A DNA stretch of 12,037 nt from Actinomycetota bacterium (GTDB lineage: Bacteria > Actinomycetota > Thermoleophilia > Solirubrobacterales > Solirubrobacteraceae), in NCBI GenBank assembly GCA_009699615.1, contig WLNV01000028.1, forward strand, positions 1 to 12,037. The letters are read 5' to 3'. This document shows, piece by piece, positions 6,625 to 12,037 of the stretch. Under the pieces are notes generated by a model. It searched no databases. It had not been told where the DNA came from and saw only the letters and a list, made by a program, of their open reading frames with translations. Position 1 is the stretch's first letter. Each line of letters begins with the position of its first letter. The translations under genes and the position numbers were made by a program.

Positions 6625-7491
6625 TCATCCCTGCGGTCCGGAAGTTGGACGGCAAACTTCGGATTCTGGCACCTCGAAAGCATACGCCGCCACTCCGACA
6701 AGGGGCTGGGAGCTGACCGTGGCGGCGCCAACGAATGGTCTGTTGAGGCTGACGATGACCGTATTGCCAGCAGCCACAAATAGAGCCACTGCGATTACGG
6801 TGCCGACGTGCGATCTGCGGTGATGAACGTCTTGCAGCGTGACCGTGCCGACTAGGAACAAACCAACTCCAAAGATGGCTACCAACAGCACCAACGGGAC
6901 GCGCTGGGAGGCACCGTTGATTATCTGGAATCGCAGGTCGGAGATATCGCCAATCTCGGAGAAGACCTGTGGATACGCTGGCAGACCTTTCACCGACGCC
7001 GGGCGGACCGTTGCCGCACTTTGATAGAGCTCGCCGAGCGCGACGTTGGTCTGCGGGAGCCCAACAGTCGAGTCACTGAGCGCCGGGATTTCGTCGCAGA
7101 GCTGCGACTTTGTGAACACAGCTATGGAGTCCAAAATGTGCTCCGCGTGAGGCGGCGGAAGGGTCGCAGCGGCGTATTCAGCGGTCGCGATATTGGCTGC
7201 CTGCTGCGAAACTTGCCCCTTTACCGTGCCAACCGTGTTCCACTCCTGAACAACAACAAAACCGACCAGGAAGCTGTAGAACGAAGCGGCTATGGCCATC
7301 ATGTTTCTGACGCCGTTGAAGTTGCCTTTGCGAACGTGATAGGGGACAAACCTGTCGCAGGCCCAGAGCAACCCGGACGCGATCAGCACCCACAGGCAGG
7401 CAAACAGCAAGAAAAGCACTGCGGTTGGCAAGTGCGCTAGCGATTCTAGGATTCGAGCCACCGAAAGAGAGTAATCGAAGCCCCGAGGCAC
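6625..7491 (-). CDS. Integral membrane protein, DUF4239/bestrophin-like
   Basis: 288 residues with four hydrophobic segments at about 22-45, 61-82, 197-217 and 229-248. The pairs flank a soluble middle part (about 83-195). The layout, the second helix ending in GFVVVQEWNTV, and a final helix followed by SLNRPFVG match the DUF4239 family of uncharacterised bacterial membrane proteins related to bestrophin-type proteins. No function is established for this group. The start at GTG 7491 lies only five bases past the end of the tRNA-Ser gene on the same strand; no ribosome binding site is evident, and a GTG at 7461 would give a 10-residue shorter protein that keeps all helices. A degenerate copy of its C-terminus follows directly downstream. 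The family call is from pattern memory and moderate in certainty. Confidence 0.7.
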   Translation of the reverse strand: MPRGFDYSLSVARILESLAHLPTAVLFLLFACLWVLIASGLLWACDRFVPYHVRKGNFNGVRNMMAIAASFYSFLVGFVVVQEWNTVGTVKGQVSQQAANIATAEYAAATLPPPHAEHILDSIAVFTKSQLCDEIPALSDSTVGLPQTNVALGELYQSAATVRPASVKGLPAYPQVFSEIGDISDLRFQIINGASQRVPLVLLVAIFGVGLFLVGTVTLQDVHHRRSHVGTVIAVALFVAAGNTVIVSLNRPFVGAATVSSQPLVGVAAYAFEVPESEVCRPTSGPQG

Positions 7492-7496
7492 GGCAG

Positions 7497-7584
7497 CGGA
7501 GGGGGCGGGATTCGAACCCGCGGTCCAGGGTTACCGGACTCCGGTTTTCAAGACCGGTGCATTCGACCACTCTGCCACCCCTCC
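7497..7584 (-). tRNA. tRNA-Ser (anticodon UGA)
   Basis: 88 bases on the minus strand. The acceptor stem GGAGGGG/CCCCTCC, T arm GCGGG-TTCGAAT-CCCGC, anticodon stem CCGGT/ACCGG with loop CTTGAAA (anticodon TGA at 7548-7550) and a long variable arm are all visible, as expected for a class II serine tRNA. The discriminator base is G, as SerRS requires. CCA is not encoded. It reads UCN serine codons, mainly UCA. Confidence 0.97.
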
Positions 7585-7591
7585 GCGGGGC

Positions 7592-7597
7592 ATTGTG
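7592..7597 (-). promoter_or_regulatory. Candidate -10 element of tRNA-Ser(UGA)
   Basis: CACAAT on the minus strand ends seven bases before the mature tRNA 5' end, leaving a leader of about one base or less if transcription starts seven bases downstream. No clear -35 element accompanies it, so this is a weak call. Confidence 0.25.
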
Positions 7598-7699
7598 GCA
7601 GGAGACGCGCGGCGATGACCGAAGCCCGGTCTAATACTTCGTGAGAATTCGCGGCCGACGCGGCCGCGCTATTGATCCCTGACGAACGGAGAGCACGGA

Positions 7700-7981
7700 A
7701 TGATTGGCGCGATTCTGCTGGGCCTGATTGCCGGAACTGTCGGCAGGCTGCTGGTTCCCGACATGTGGAGCGAACTGAGCGGCCCGAAATCATGGTTCTT
7801 CTCGCTCTGCCTCGGACTGTCCGGGGCAATCCTCGGCTACCTAATCTTCACCGTCGGACTTGGCATTGGCGACAGCAACGTCTTTGATCTAGGCGGCCTG
7901 CTCAGCGCGATCATCGGCGTGATCATCCTGCTGCCATTCGTCGGCATCTTCGCCCGGCTAAGGCGCGGCAAGCAGAAGTAG
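7700..7981 (+). CDS. GlsB/YeaQ/YmgE family stress-response membrane protein
   Basis: 93 residues, the usual size. The N-terminus MIGAILLGLIAGTVGRLLVP is the typical start of the family formerly called transglycosylase-associated proteins; two further hydrophobic segments lie at about 33-53 and 67-86, with a basic tail RLRRGKQK. Members are small inner-membrane proteins linked to general or acid/envelope stress; their molecular role is not known. The loop between the first and second helices (DMWSELSGPKSW) and that before the third (GDSNVFDLGG) are a little longer than in compact homologues. The start is ATG at 7700 with GGAGAG at 7688-7693, an ideal spacing. The DUF6458-like gene follows 41 bases downstream, so the two are probably cotranscribed. 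The 115 bases before it are divergent from tRNA-Ser(UGA). Confidence 0.85.
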   Translation: MIGAILLGLIAGTVGRLLVPDMWSELSGPKSWFFSLCLGLSGAILGYLIFTVGLGIGDSNVFDLGGLLSAIIGVIILLPFVGIFARLRRGKQK

Positions 7982-8022
7982 CCGCGTAACCGTTCCGCCG
8001 CAGGCGCCGTCAAGCTTCCGCC

Positions 8023-8232
8023 ATGGCTTACGCAGGCTGGTTAATTCTTCTCGCGGTTGGAGCGATCCTCTACTTCGCGGTCAACAACACCGAAGTCAGC
8101 GGTGTCGACATCGGCATGATCGGGCTGATCCTGATGGGCGTCGCGGTACTCGGCTTCGTGATCTCGTTCGTGATGTTCATGATTCGTCGCTCGGACGCAC
8201 GCCAGGGCCAAGGCCCGTACCCGCCTCAGTAG
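8023..8232 (+). CDS. Small membrane protein, DUF6458-like
   Basis: 69 residues with two helices, about 4-20 and 31-54, joined by NNTEVSGVDIGMIG. The pattern of a first helix with LLAVGAILYFAVN, then V-x-GVDI and a second helix IGLILMGVAVLGFVISFVMF is what I know from the actinobacterial DUF6458 family of unknown function. The tail RRSDARQGQGPYPPQ is polar. The start is ATG at 8023 without a strong ribosome binding site. Its neighbour upstream is the GlsB-family gene, and it converges with agmatine deiminase nine bases away. It may belong to the same envelope-stress unit as its neighbour; that is inference from position. Confidence 0.75.
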   Translation: MAYAGWLILLAVGAILYFAVNNTEVSGVDIGMIGLILMGVAVLGFVISFVMFMIRRSDARQGQGPYPPQ

Positions 8233-8238
8233 GAGCGG
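8221..8238. terminator. Imperfect hairpin at the DUF6458-like/aguA convergent junction
   Basis: CCGCCTC (8221-8227) can pair with GAGCGG (8233-8238), with one bulged C and a five-base loop that contains the stop codon of the upstream gene. There is no T-run. It resembles the stop-codon hairpins at the other two convergent junctions in the window but is weaker. Confidence 0.3.
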
Positions 8239-8241
8239 AAA

Positions 8242-9336
8242 CTAAACCGCCGGGATCTGCTGCGTGATGCAGTGGGCGTTGCCTCCGCCGAGCAGGATCT
8301 CGCGGCCAGGCACGCCGACCACTTCGCGCTCAGGGAACAGCTCGGCAATCTTCGCCATCGCCTCATCGTCGGTTCGCTCGTCAAGCAGCGGCGCGACTAC
8401 GCGTCCGTTGCAGATGTAGAAGTTGATGTAGGAGCCGGCCAGCTCGTCACCCGCCAGCCTCGGCAGCACAAGCCCTGACGGAATGATCCCGGCCGCTTCG
8501 GCCTCGCTCATCGGCGCCGGCGAAGGCATCGGCAACAGTTCGATTTGAAGCGAGCGACCGCGAGCATCGGTCATCGCCTCAAGCCGCGCTCGCGCATCGA
8601 CCGAGATCGCGTGCTGAGGGTGCGACTCGTCGTCGGTCCACGTCAAGGCGACAACCCCCGGGCGGATGAAGCAGACGATGTTGTCGACATGGCCGTCGGT
8701 CTCATCACCGAAGGTGCCCGCGCCTAGCCAGAGGACTTTCTCGACACCCAGGTAGCCACGGAGATGACCTTCGATCTGCTCCCTCGTCATCGACGGGTTG
8801 CGGTTCCTGTTCAGCAGGCACTCCTCGGTAGTGAGGCAGGTGCCTTCGCCGTCGACGTGGATCGAGCCGCCTTCGAGAATCAGCGGCGCGCTGTAGCGCT
8901 CGTCGCCTTCCAGATCAATAACTTGAGCGGCGACCTTCATGTCCAAGTCCCACTCCGGGTAGATGCCTCCCTCAAGCCCGCCCCAAGCGTTGAACTGCCA
9001 GTCGACTCCGCGCCGCTCGCCCTCCTCGTTGGTGACGAAGCTCGGGCCAACGTCGCGCATCCAAGCGTCGTCGCTGTCGAGTTCAACGATCTCCACCCTG
9101 TCGTCAAGCAGAGCGCGTGCGGCCTCGAGCTGCGAACCGCGTACACCCATCCTCAGCGGCTCGGCGGCGACGATCGCTGCGGCCACTTCAGCGTAAGCCT
9201 GCTGCGCCGGGCCGCCCTGCTCGCGCCAAGTGTCGGCCCGGTGCGGCCAGAGCATCCATGTTCCCTCGTGCGGCGCGAATTCGGCCGGCATCGAGAAGCC
9301 GTCGGCTGCAGGCGTGCTGGTCAACCGGTCGCTCAT
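8242..9336 (-). CDS. aguA: Agmatine deiminase
   Basis: 364 residues, the family's normal length. It hydrolyses agmatine (decarboxylated arginine) to N-carbamoylputrescine and ammonia in the cytoplasm, the first step of an agmatine route to putrescine. Family motifs appear in order: FSMPAEFAPHEGTWMLWPHR (14-33), DAWMRDVGPSFV (90-101, Asp95), NAWGG (116-120), LEGGSIHVDGEGTCLTTEEC (154-173), DETDGHVDN (211-219, His216) and GGGNAHCITQQIP (350-362) with the nucleophile Cys356. All catalytic residues of the guanidine-modifying fold are present. The start is ATG at 9336, which has a TAAGAT element seven bases upstream and no Shine-Dalgarno, so it is probably translated from a leaderless message. The next pathway enzyme, N-carbamoylputrescine amidase (aguB), is not in the window. 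It is divergent from the thioredoxin-like gene. Confidence 0.95.
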   Translation of the reverse strand: MSDRLTSTPAADGFSMPAEFAPHEGTWMLWPHRADTWREQGGPAQQAYAEVAAAIVAAEPLRMGVRGSQLEAARALLDDRVEIVELDSDDAWMRDVGPSFVTNEEGERRGVDWQFNAWGGLEGGIYPEWDLDMKVAAQVIDLEGDERYSAPLILEGGSIHVDGEGTCLTTEECLLNRNRNPSMTREQIEGHLRGYLGVEKVLWLGAGTFGDETDGHVDNIVCFIRPGVVALTWTDDESHPQHAISVDARARLEAMTDARGRSLQIELLPMPSPAPMSEAEAAGIIPSGLVLPRLAGDELAGSYINFYICNGRVVAPLLDERTDDEAMAKIAELFPEREVVGVPGREILLGGGNAHCITQQIPAV

Positions 9337-9349
9337 CGAACCGATCTTA
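9337..9349 (-). promoter_or_regulatory. Candidate leaderless promoter of aguA
   Basis: TAAGAT (minus strand, 9344-9349) is followed by seven bases and the aguA ATG, the TANNNT-N7-ATG layout of leaderless transcripts. The bases further upstream include a GC-rich alternating stretch and no clear -35 hexamer. Confidence 0.5.
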
Positions 9350-9388
9350 CGCGCTGCGCGCGATCTCAGAGGCCGAACGCGGGGCTCA

Positions 9389-9424
9389 TTGAAGGCGCGT
9401 TGGGCTACTCCTACCCTTGTATTG
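9389..9424 (+). promoter_or_regulatory. Candidate leaderless promoter of the thioredoxin-like gene
   Basis: TTGAAG (9389-9394), a 17-base spacer, TACCCT (9412-9417), then seven bases to the ATG at 9425. Both boxes and the spacing agree with a housekeeping promoter that would start transcription at or next to the ATG. No ribosome binding site precedes the ATG, which is consistent. Confidence 0.55.
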
Positions 9425-9889
9425 ATGAGTCAATCGATCCGACTGCTGCCTGCCGTCGACGCTCGCGCGCTCGACGGCACCGAGTACCGCCTGCCTAACG
9501 AGTTGGGCGGCGAGCGCAATCTGATTGCCGTCGCGTTCCAGAGAAACCAACAGGATGACGTTGACACTTGGCTGGGCGACTTCGCCGCGCTCGAAGATCA
9601 GCACGACGGCCTGATCACGTACGAGATGCCGACGATCTCGCGCCGCTGGGCACCGGTGCGCGGCTTCATCGACGGTGGCATGACGGCCGCAATCCCAGAC
9701 CCGAAGACCCGCGCTCGAACGATCACCGCGTACACCGACGTCAACCGGGTACGCGACAGCCTTGGGCTGCCGGACACGAACCAAATCGCCGTAATCGTCT
9801 GCGACCGCGACGGAGTTGTGAGCTGGCTTGCGCGCGGCGCGCGCAGCGACGAGGCTGCTGCGGAATTGCGCGCTGCTCTGAGCGGCTAG
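9425..9889 (+). CDS. Thioredoxin-fold-like protein without redox cysteines
   Basis: 154 residues. I do not have a firm family. The order of elements suggests a thioredoxin-like fold: an N-terminal strand region, NLIAVAFQRNQQDDVDTWL (32-50) as the usual strand plus helix, a cis-proline-like region around PDTNQIAVIVCDRDG (116-130), and VVSWLARG (131-138) as the last strands, followed by a helix (SDEAAAELRAAL). The CxxC of classical thioredoxins is missing; the only cysteine is Cys126 in the late strand, so a dithiol reductase role is unlikely. The layout recalls ATP10-type or peroxiredoxin-like proteins, but that is a loose resemblance. The frame is open upstream to 9230, but only the ATG at 9425 has a promoter in leaderless position. 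It is divergent from aguA and converges with the deacetylase gene, four bases away. Confidence 0.75.
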   Translation: MSQSIRLLPAVDARALDGTEYRLPNELGGERNLIAVAFQRNQQDDVDTWLGDFAALEDQHDGLITYEMPTISRRWAPVRGFIDGGMTAAIPDPKTRARTITAYTDVNRVRDSLGLPDTNQIAVIVCDRDGVVSWLARGARSDEAAAELRAALSG

Positions 9890-9897
9890 GCGCTCAG
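9878..9897. terminator. Inverted repeat spanning convergent stops
   Basis: CTGAGCG (9878-9884) and CGCTCAG (9891-9897) form a perfect 7-bp stem with the six-base loop GCTAGG. The stop codon of the thioredoxin-like gene lies in the loop and that of the deacetylase gene lies in the second arm. No T-run follows on either strand. The placement matches the repeat at the pxpC/mscL junction. Confidence 0.45.
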
Positions 9898-10775
9898 GCG
9901 CCGTTCAACAGTTCGGCGACAGTCACCGGCTGGAGCTGCTTTCGTTCCAGAATCTTGAGGATCTTCGGCAGCGCTTTTGCGGTTGGCGGGTAGTTGGCGT
10001 GCATCAGAATGATCCTGCCCGGCTTGGCCCAGTAGCGGATCGCGTTGAGGATGTATGGCTCACTGCGGAGGTCGGAATCAGCAACCGTTCCCGACCACAT
10101 GATCACCCGCTTGTACCCGGCCTGGCCCGCCGCGGCGATCGTGCCCGAGTCGTAATCGCCGTAAGGAGGCCTGAACCAAGGCCGGCCACTGAGATTGAAG
10201 GTCTTCTGAATCCAGTCTTCGTTTCGTTGCAAGTCGGCACCGAAGGCAGCGGACCCGATCTGCGTCGACGTGCCGTGGCTGAAGGTGTGGTTGCCCAGCG
10301 TAAGCTGGCCGTTCTCAACCAGCGCGCGGATCCGCTTCGCTTGGGGATCCCAGCTGGCCCCATAGGTTCCGTTTGGAAAGAAGGTTGCGTGCGCGCCCGA
10401 CTTCTCAAGAAAGTCGACGATCTGCTTCACGCAGCTTGAGCAGGCGCCGTCGTCAAAGGTCAGCGCAACCTTGTTTCCTGCCGCCGGAACCTCCGTGATC
10501 ACTTTCGCGGTACCGGGGACAAGCGGTTTGATCTGCTGCGGTGGAGGCCCGGCCGGCTTCGGCGCCGGCTTCGCTGGCACGGCAGCAGGGGCAGCAGCAG
10601 CGCTGGCGGCTCCCATCTTGGCCGATGAATCGTCGTTCGCCGAGCTGCCGATCGCAGGAACAACCACCCACGCAGCGACAGCAAGCACGACGACGATCGC
10701 CCCGGCCGCGGCAGCCCTACGCCTGCGCACAGCTTCCTGACGCTTGTTCTGACGACGCTCCAGACGCGGATCCAT
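9894..10775 (-). CDS. Membrane-anchored polysaccharide deacetylase (NodB domain)
   Basis: 293 residues. NodB-type enzymes remove N- or O-acetyl groups from cell-wall glycans such as peptidoglycan or chitin oligomers, using a metal ion. Residues 1-22 are very basic (RLERRQNKRQEAVRRRRA), residues 23-41 are a single membrane anchor, and 45-90 is an Ala/Pro/Lys linker, placing the catalytic domain outside the membrane. Catalytic motifs: TFDDG (106-110, Asp108/Asp109), the metal-binding HTFSH (163-167), RPPYG (202-206) and LMHA (257-260, His259). The pair CSSC (112-115) directly after motif 1 is unusual. The start is ATG at 10775, with GGAG six bases upstream; the frame extends to 10826 but that start has no ribosome binding site. 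The substrate cannot be told from the sequence. The tRNA-Ser(GCU) gene lies 77 bases upstream. Confidence 0.92.
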   Translation of the reverse strand: MDPRLERRQNKRQEAVRRRRAAAAGAIVVVLAVAAWVVVPAIGSSANDDSSAKMGAASAAAAPAAVPAKPAPKPAGPPPQQIKPLVPGTAKVITEVPAAGNKVALTFDDGACSSCVKQIVDFLEKSGAHATFFPNGTYGASWDPQAKRIRALVENGQLTLGNHTFSHGTSTQIGSAAFGADLQRNEDWIQKTFNLSGRPWFRPPYGDYDSGTIAAAGQAGYKRVIMWSGTVADSDLRSEPYILNAIRYWAKPGRIILMHANYPPTAKALPKILKILERKQLQPVTVAELLNGA

Positions 10776-10828
10776 TGCGCTCCATTCTCGCAGCCTGACC
10801 CCGCGAGACGGCAGGTACCGCTGCAATC

Positions 10829-10842
10829 GCCGCTGCTGCGGC
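10829..10842 (-). terminator. Short hairpin downstream of tRNA-Ser(GCU)
   Basis: GCCGC (10829-10833) pairs perfectly with GCGGC (10838-10842) around a four-base loop. It begins 11 bases past the tRNA 3' end and before the deacetylase gene. No U-run follows, so termination or processing is only a suggestion. Confidence 0.3.
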
Positions 10843-10852
10843 CAAGGATAAG

Positions 10853-10941
10853 CGGAGAGGGCGGGATTCGAACCCGCGAACGAGGTTACCCCCGTTACTC
10901 GCTTAGCAGGCGAGTGCCTTCAGCCTCTCGGCCACCTCTCC
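10853..10941 (-). tRNA. tRNA-Ser (anticodon GCU)
   Basis: 89 bases on the minus strand. The acceptor stem GGAGAGG/CCTCTCC, T arm GCGGG-TTCGAAT-CCCGC (identical to that of the other serine tRNA in the window), anticodon stem CTCGC/GCGAG with loop CTGCTAA (anticodon GCT at 10905-10907) and a long variable arm are visible. The discriminator is G and CCA is not encoded. It reads AGC and AGU codons. Confidence 0.97.
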
Positions 10942-10952
10942 GGACGGGGCGA

Positions 10953-10958
10953 AGTGTA
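10953..10958 (-). promoter_or_regulatory. Candidate -10 element of tRNA-Ser(GCU)
   Basis: TACACT on the minus strand lies 11 bases before the mature 5' end, giving a leader of about four bases. The -35 side is GC-rich and unconvincing. Confidence 0.35.
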
Positions 10959-10966
10959 CCCCTGCC

Positions 10967-10982
10967 CGAGCCGGTCGGCTCG
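10967..10982. other. Perfect hairpin in the divergent tRNA-Ser/subtilase region
   Basis: CGAGCC (10967-10972) and GGCTCG (10977-10982) form a 6-bp stem with loop GGTC. It lies just upstream of the tRNA -10 element, between two divergent genes, so it is not placed as a terminator for either. It could be an operator or chance GC-rich symmetry. Confidence 0.25.
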
Positions 10983-10998
10983 TCTCCAATCGCCTCCG

Positions 10999-11011
10999 GT
11001 TCGTCACGAAC
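10999..11011. promoter_or_regulatory. 13-base palindrome upstream of the subtilase gene
   Basis: GTTCGTCACGAAC is a perfect palindrome around a central C, with its centre 65 bases before the protease ATG. The size and symmetry fit the site of a dimeric regulator. It is the strongest symmetric word in the 128 bases between tRNA-Ser(GCU) and the protease gene. Confidence 0.3.
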
Positions 11012-11069
11012 GTAACTATCGGCGGTCTCAGCGGTACTTATCCCCTAGAGTATGAGGTTGGGAATACTT

Positions 11070-12037
11070 ATGAGCGAACCGGAAACAAGCGCAGCAATCG
11101 TGACGGTCAAGCCGCAAGGCGGGGTGACCGCTCAGCGCTGGTTTGCTGCCGCAGCGGCGTCCCTGATTGGGTTCGCGATGATGCTGATGCTCACTGCGTC
11201 GGCCAATGCGACCGGGGCATCAAACGACTACATCGTCCTCTACGAGAGCGGCGCCGGTCTTTCTCAGAAGGTCGCACGCGAAGAAGCACGTGGAAACGAC
11301 GTGCAGGACGTATTCCGCAGCGCAGCAAAGGGCTACGTCGCCTCGTTGGACTCAGCCGATGTTGCCCGCCTCCGTGCTCAGGACGGTGTTCTACTCGTTG
11401 AAAGAGACAAACCGGTTGAGGCGCTCAGCGCCGGCCCGCGCAGCGGACTCGCCTCCTCGTGGGGGCTCGACCGCATCGACCAGCGCACTCTCCCGCTCAA
11501 CAGCCAGATCTCAACCAGCCAGAACGGCTTCGGTGTGACCGCCTACATCATCGACACCGGCGTCCTCGCGACCCACACTCAGTTCGGTGGCCGCGTAACG
11601 GTCGGCTACGACGCAATCGGGGATGGGCAGAACACGAACGACTGCAACGGCCACGGAACGCACGTCGCCGGCACGATCGGCGGCTCGACCTACGGCGTTG
11701 CCCCCGAAGCCTCGCTGGTCGCAGTCCGTGTACTCAACTGCAGCGGTTCGGGCAGCACATCGGGAGTGATCGCAGGTATCGACTGGGCGACGGCCAACCA
11801 CGTCGCCGGCGTTCCAGCGGTAGCCAACATGAGCCTCGGTGGAGGCCTGTCGGCAGCGCTCAACACTGCCACTCAGAACGCAATCGCCGACGGCATCACC
11901 TTCGCCGTTGCCGCCGGGAACGAGAACGCCAATGCTTGCAACTCTTCTCCTGCCTCGACTCCAAACGCGCTAACGGTCGGCGCGACATCATCAAACGACG
12001 CTCGCGCCTCCTACTCCAACTACGGAAGCTGCGTTGA
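11070..12037 (+). CDS. Secreted subtilisin-like serine protease, aqualysin/proteinase K type (partial, C-terminus outside window)
   Basis: The first 322 codons are present and the frame is still open at the window end. Residues 1-47 form a long signal: a 23-residue polar leader, then a hydrophobic core (24-42) ending TASANA. A propeptide of the inhibitor I9 type spans about 52-114 (SNDYIVLYESG to VLLVERD). The S8 catalytic domain follows: Asp162 in YIIDTG, His195 in GHGTHVAG, substrate strand VANMSLGGG (251-259) and the oxyanion Asn284 in AAGNENANACN. The catalytic serine (GTSMA region) would lie beyond the end. Four cysteines (192, 224, 290, 321) have the spacing of the two aqualysin I disulfides, suggesting a stable extracellular endopeptidase. 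The start is ATG 11070, with GAGG 12 bases upstream; an in-frame ATG at 11052 would add six residues. Confidence 0.93.
   Translation, partial: MSEPETSAAIVTVKPQGGVTAQRWFAAAAASLIGFAMMLMLTASANATGASNDYIVLYESGAGLSQKVAREEARGNDVQDVFRSAAKGYVASLDSADVARLRAQDGVLLVERDKPVEALSAGPRSGLASSWGLDRIDQRTLPLNSQISTSQNGFGVTAYIIDTGVLATHTQFGGRVTVGYDAIGDGQNTNDCNGHGTHVAGTIGGSTYGVAPEASLVAVRVLNCSGSGSTSGVIAGIDWATANHVAGVPAVANMSLGGGLSAALNTATQNAIADGITFAVAAGNENANACNSSPASTPNALTVGATSSNDARASYSNYGSCV

Noticed and set aside
7442..7465. Possible attachment-site remnant: a TCGAATCC word near the tRNA-Ser(UGA) 3' end
   Set aside because: Only eight bases match the T arm, there is no integrase or phage-like gene nearby, and the word lies inside the DUF4239-like coding sequence.
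7497..7584. Possible selenocysteine tRNA because of the anticodon
   Set aside because: The anticodon is UGA, which reads UCA serine codons; selenocysteine tRNA has UCA and a longer acceptor stem, which is not seen here.
8764..9498. 244-residue plus-strand open frame over aguA
   Set aside because: It lies antisense to a gene with all agmatine deiminase motifs, and its translation shows no coherent fold or motif.
1..12037. CRISPR array, insertion sequence or prophage
   Set aside because: No spaced direct repeats, transposase, integrase or structural phage gene was seen; base composition and coding style look uniform.

Overview
The window is GC-rich, densely packed bacterial chromosome. I infer a high-GC actinobacterium, most likely of the Thermoleophilia/Solirubrobacterales type. 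The evidence is the base composition, GTG/TTG starts, 4-base ATGA-type gene overlaps, promoters of leaderless type (TANNNT seven bases before an ATG), a DUF6458-type small membrane protein, and an MscL whose gate carries the alanine found in the mycobacterial protein. The taxon is an inference, not something the sequence proves. No phage, insertion sequence or CRISPR array is visible; the content is mostly housekeeping with a few uncharacterised envelope genes.

Left part (1-4.6 kb): the N-terminus of NuoA (complex I) leaves the window on the minus strand. Divergent from it runs a plus-strand series: a small membrane protein, a lipoprotein-anchored cytochrome c, seryl-tRNA synthetase (serS), and the three 5-oxoprolinase subunits pxpA, pxpB and pxpC. 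From the cytochrome to pxpC the gaps are 21 and 8 bases, followed by two stop/start overlaps, so these five genes look like one transcription unit joining tRNA charging to recycling of 5-oxoproline to glutamate.

Middle part (4.6-7.6 kb, minus strand): the channel MscL converges on pxpC with an 8-base overlap and an inverted repeat across both stops. Upstream of it lies a 459-residue secreted protein I cannot assign, then a 49-codon decayed second copy of the C-terminus of a DUF4239-like membrane protein, then the intact copy, then tRNA-Ser(UGA) directly upstream.

Right part (7.6-12 kb): two small membrane stress-type proteins (GlsB/YeaQ family and DUF6458-like) run on the plus strand; agmatine deiminase converges on them. 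A thioredoxin-fold-like protein without a CxxC is divergent from agmatine deiminase across 88 bases that appear to hold two back-to-back leaderless promoters. A membrane-anchored NodB-type polysaccharide deacetylase follows on the minus strand, preceded by tRNA-Ser(GCU). Divergent from that tRNA is the first 322 codons of an aqualysin/proteinase K-like secreted subtilase, cut by the window end.

Themes: serine translation (serS plus two serine tRNAs within about 10 kb), glutamate/amine recycling (pxpABC, aguA), and envelope functions (MscL, deacetylase, protease, secreted unknown). I see no clear-cut new defence or mobile system. The best leads are the unassigned secreted protein, the serS-pxpABC linkage and the decayed DUF4239 duplicate.
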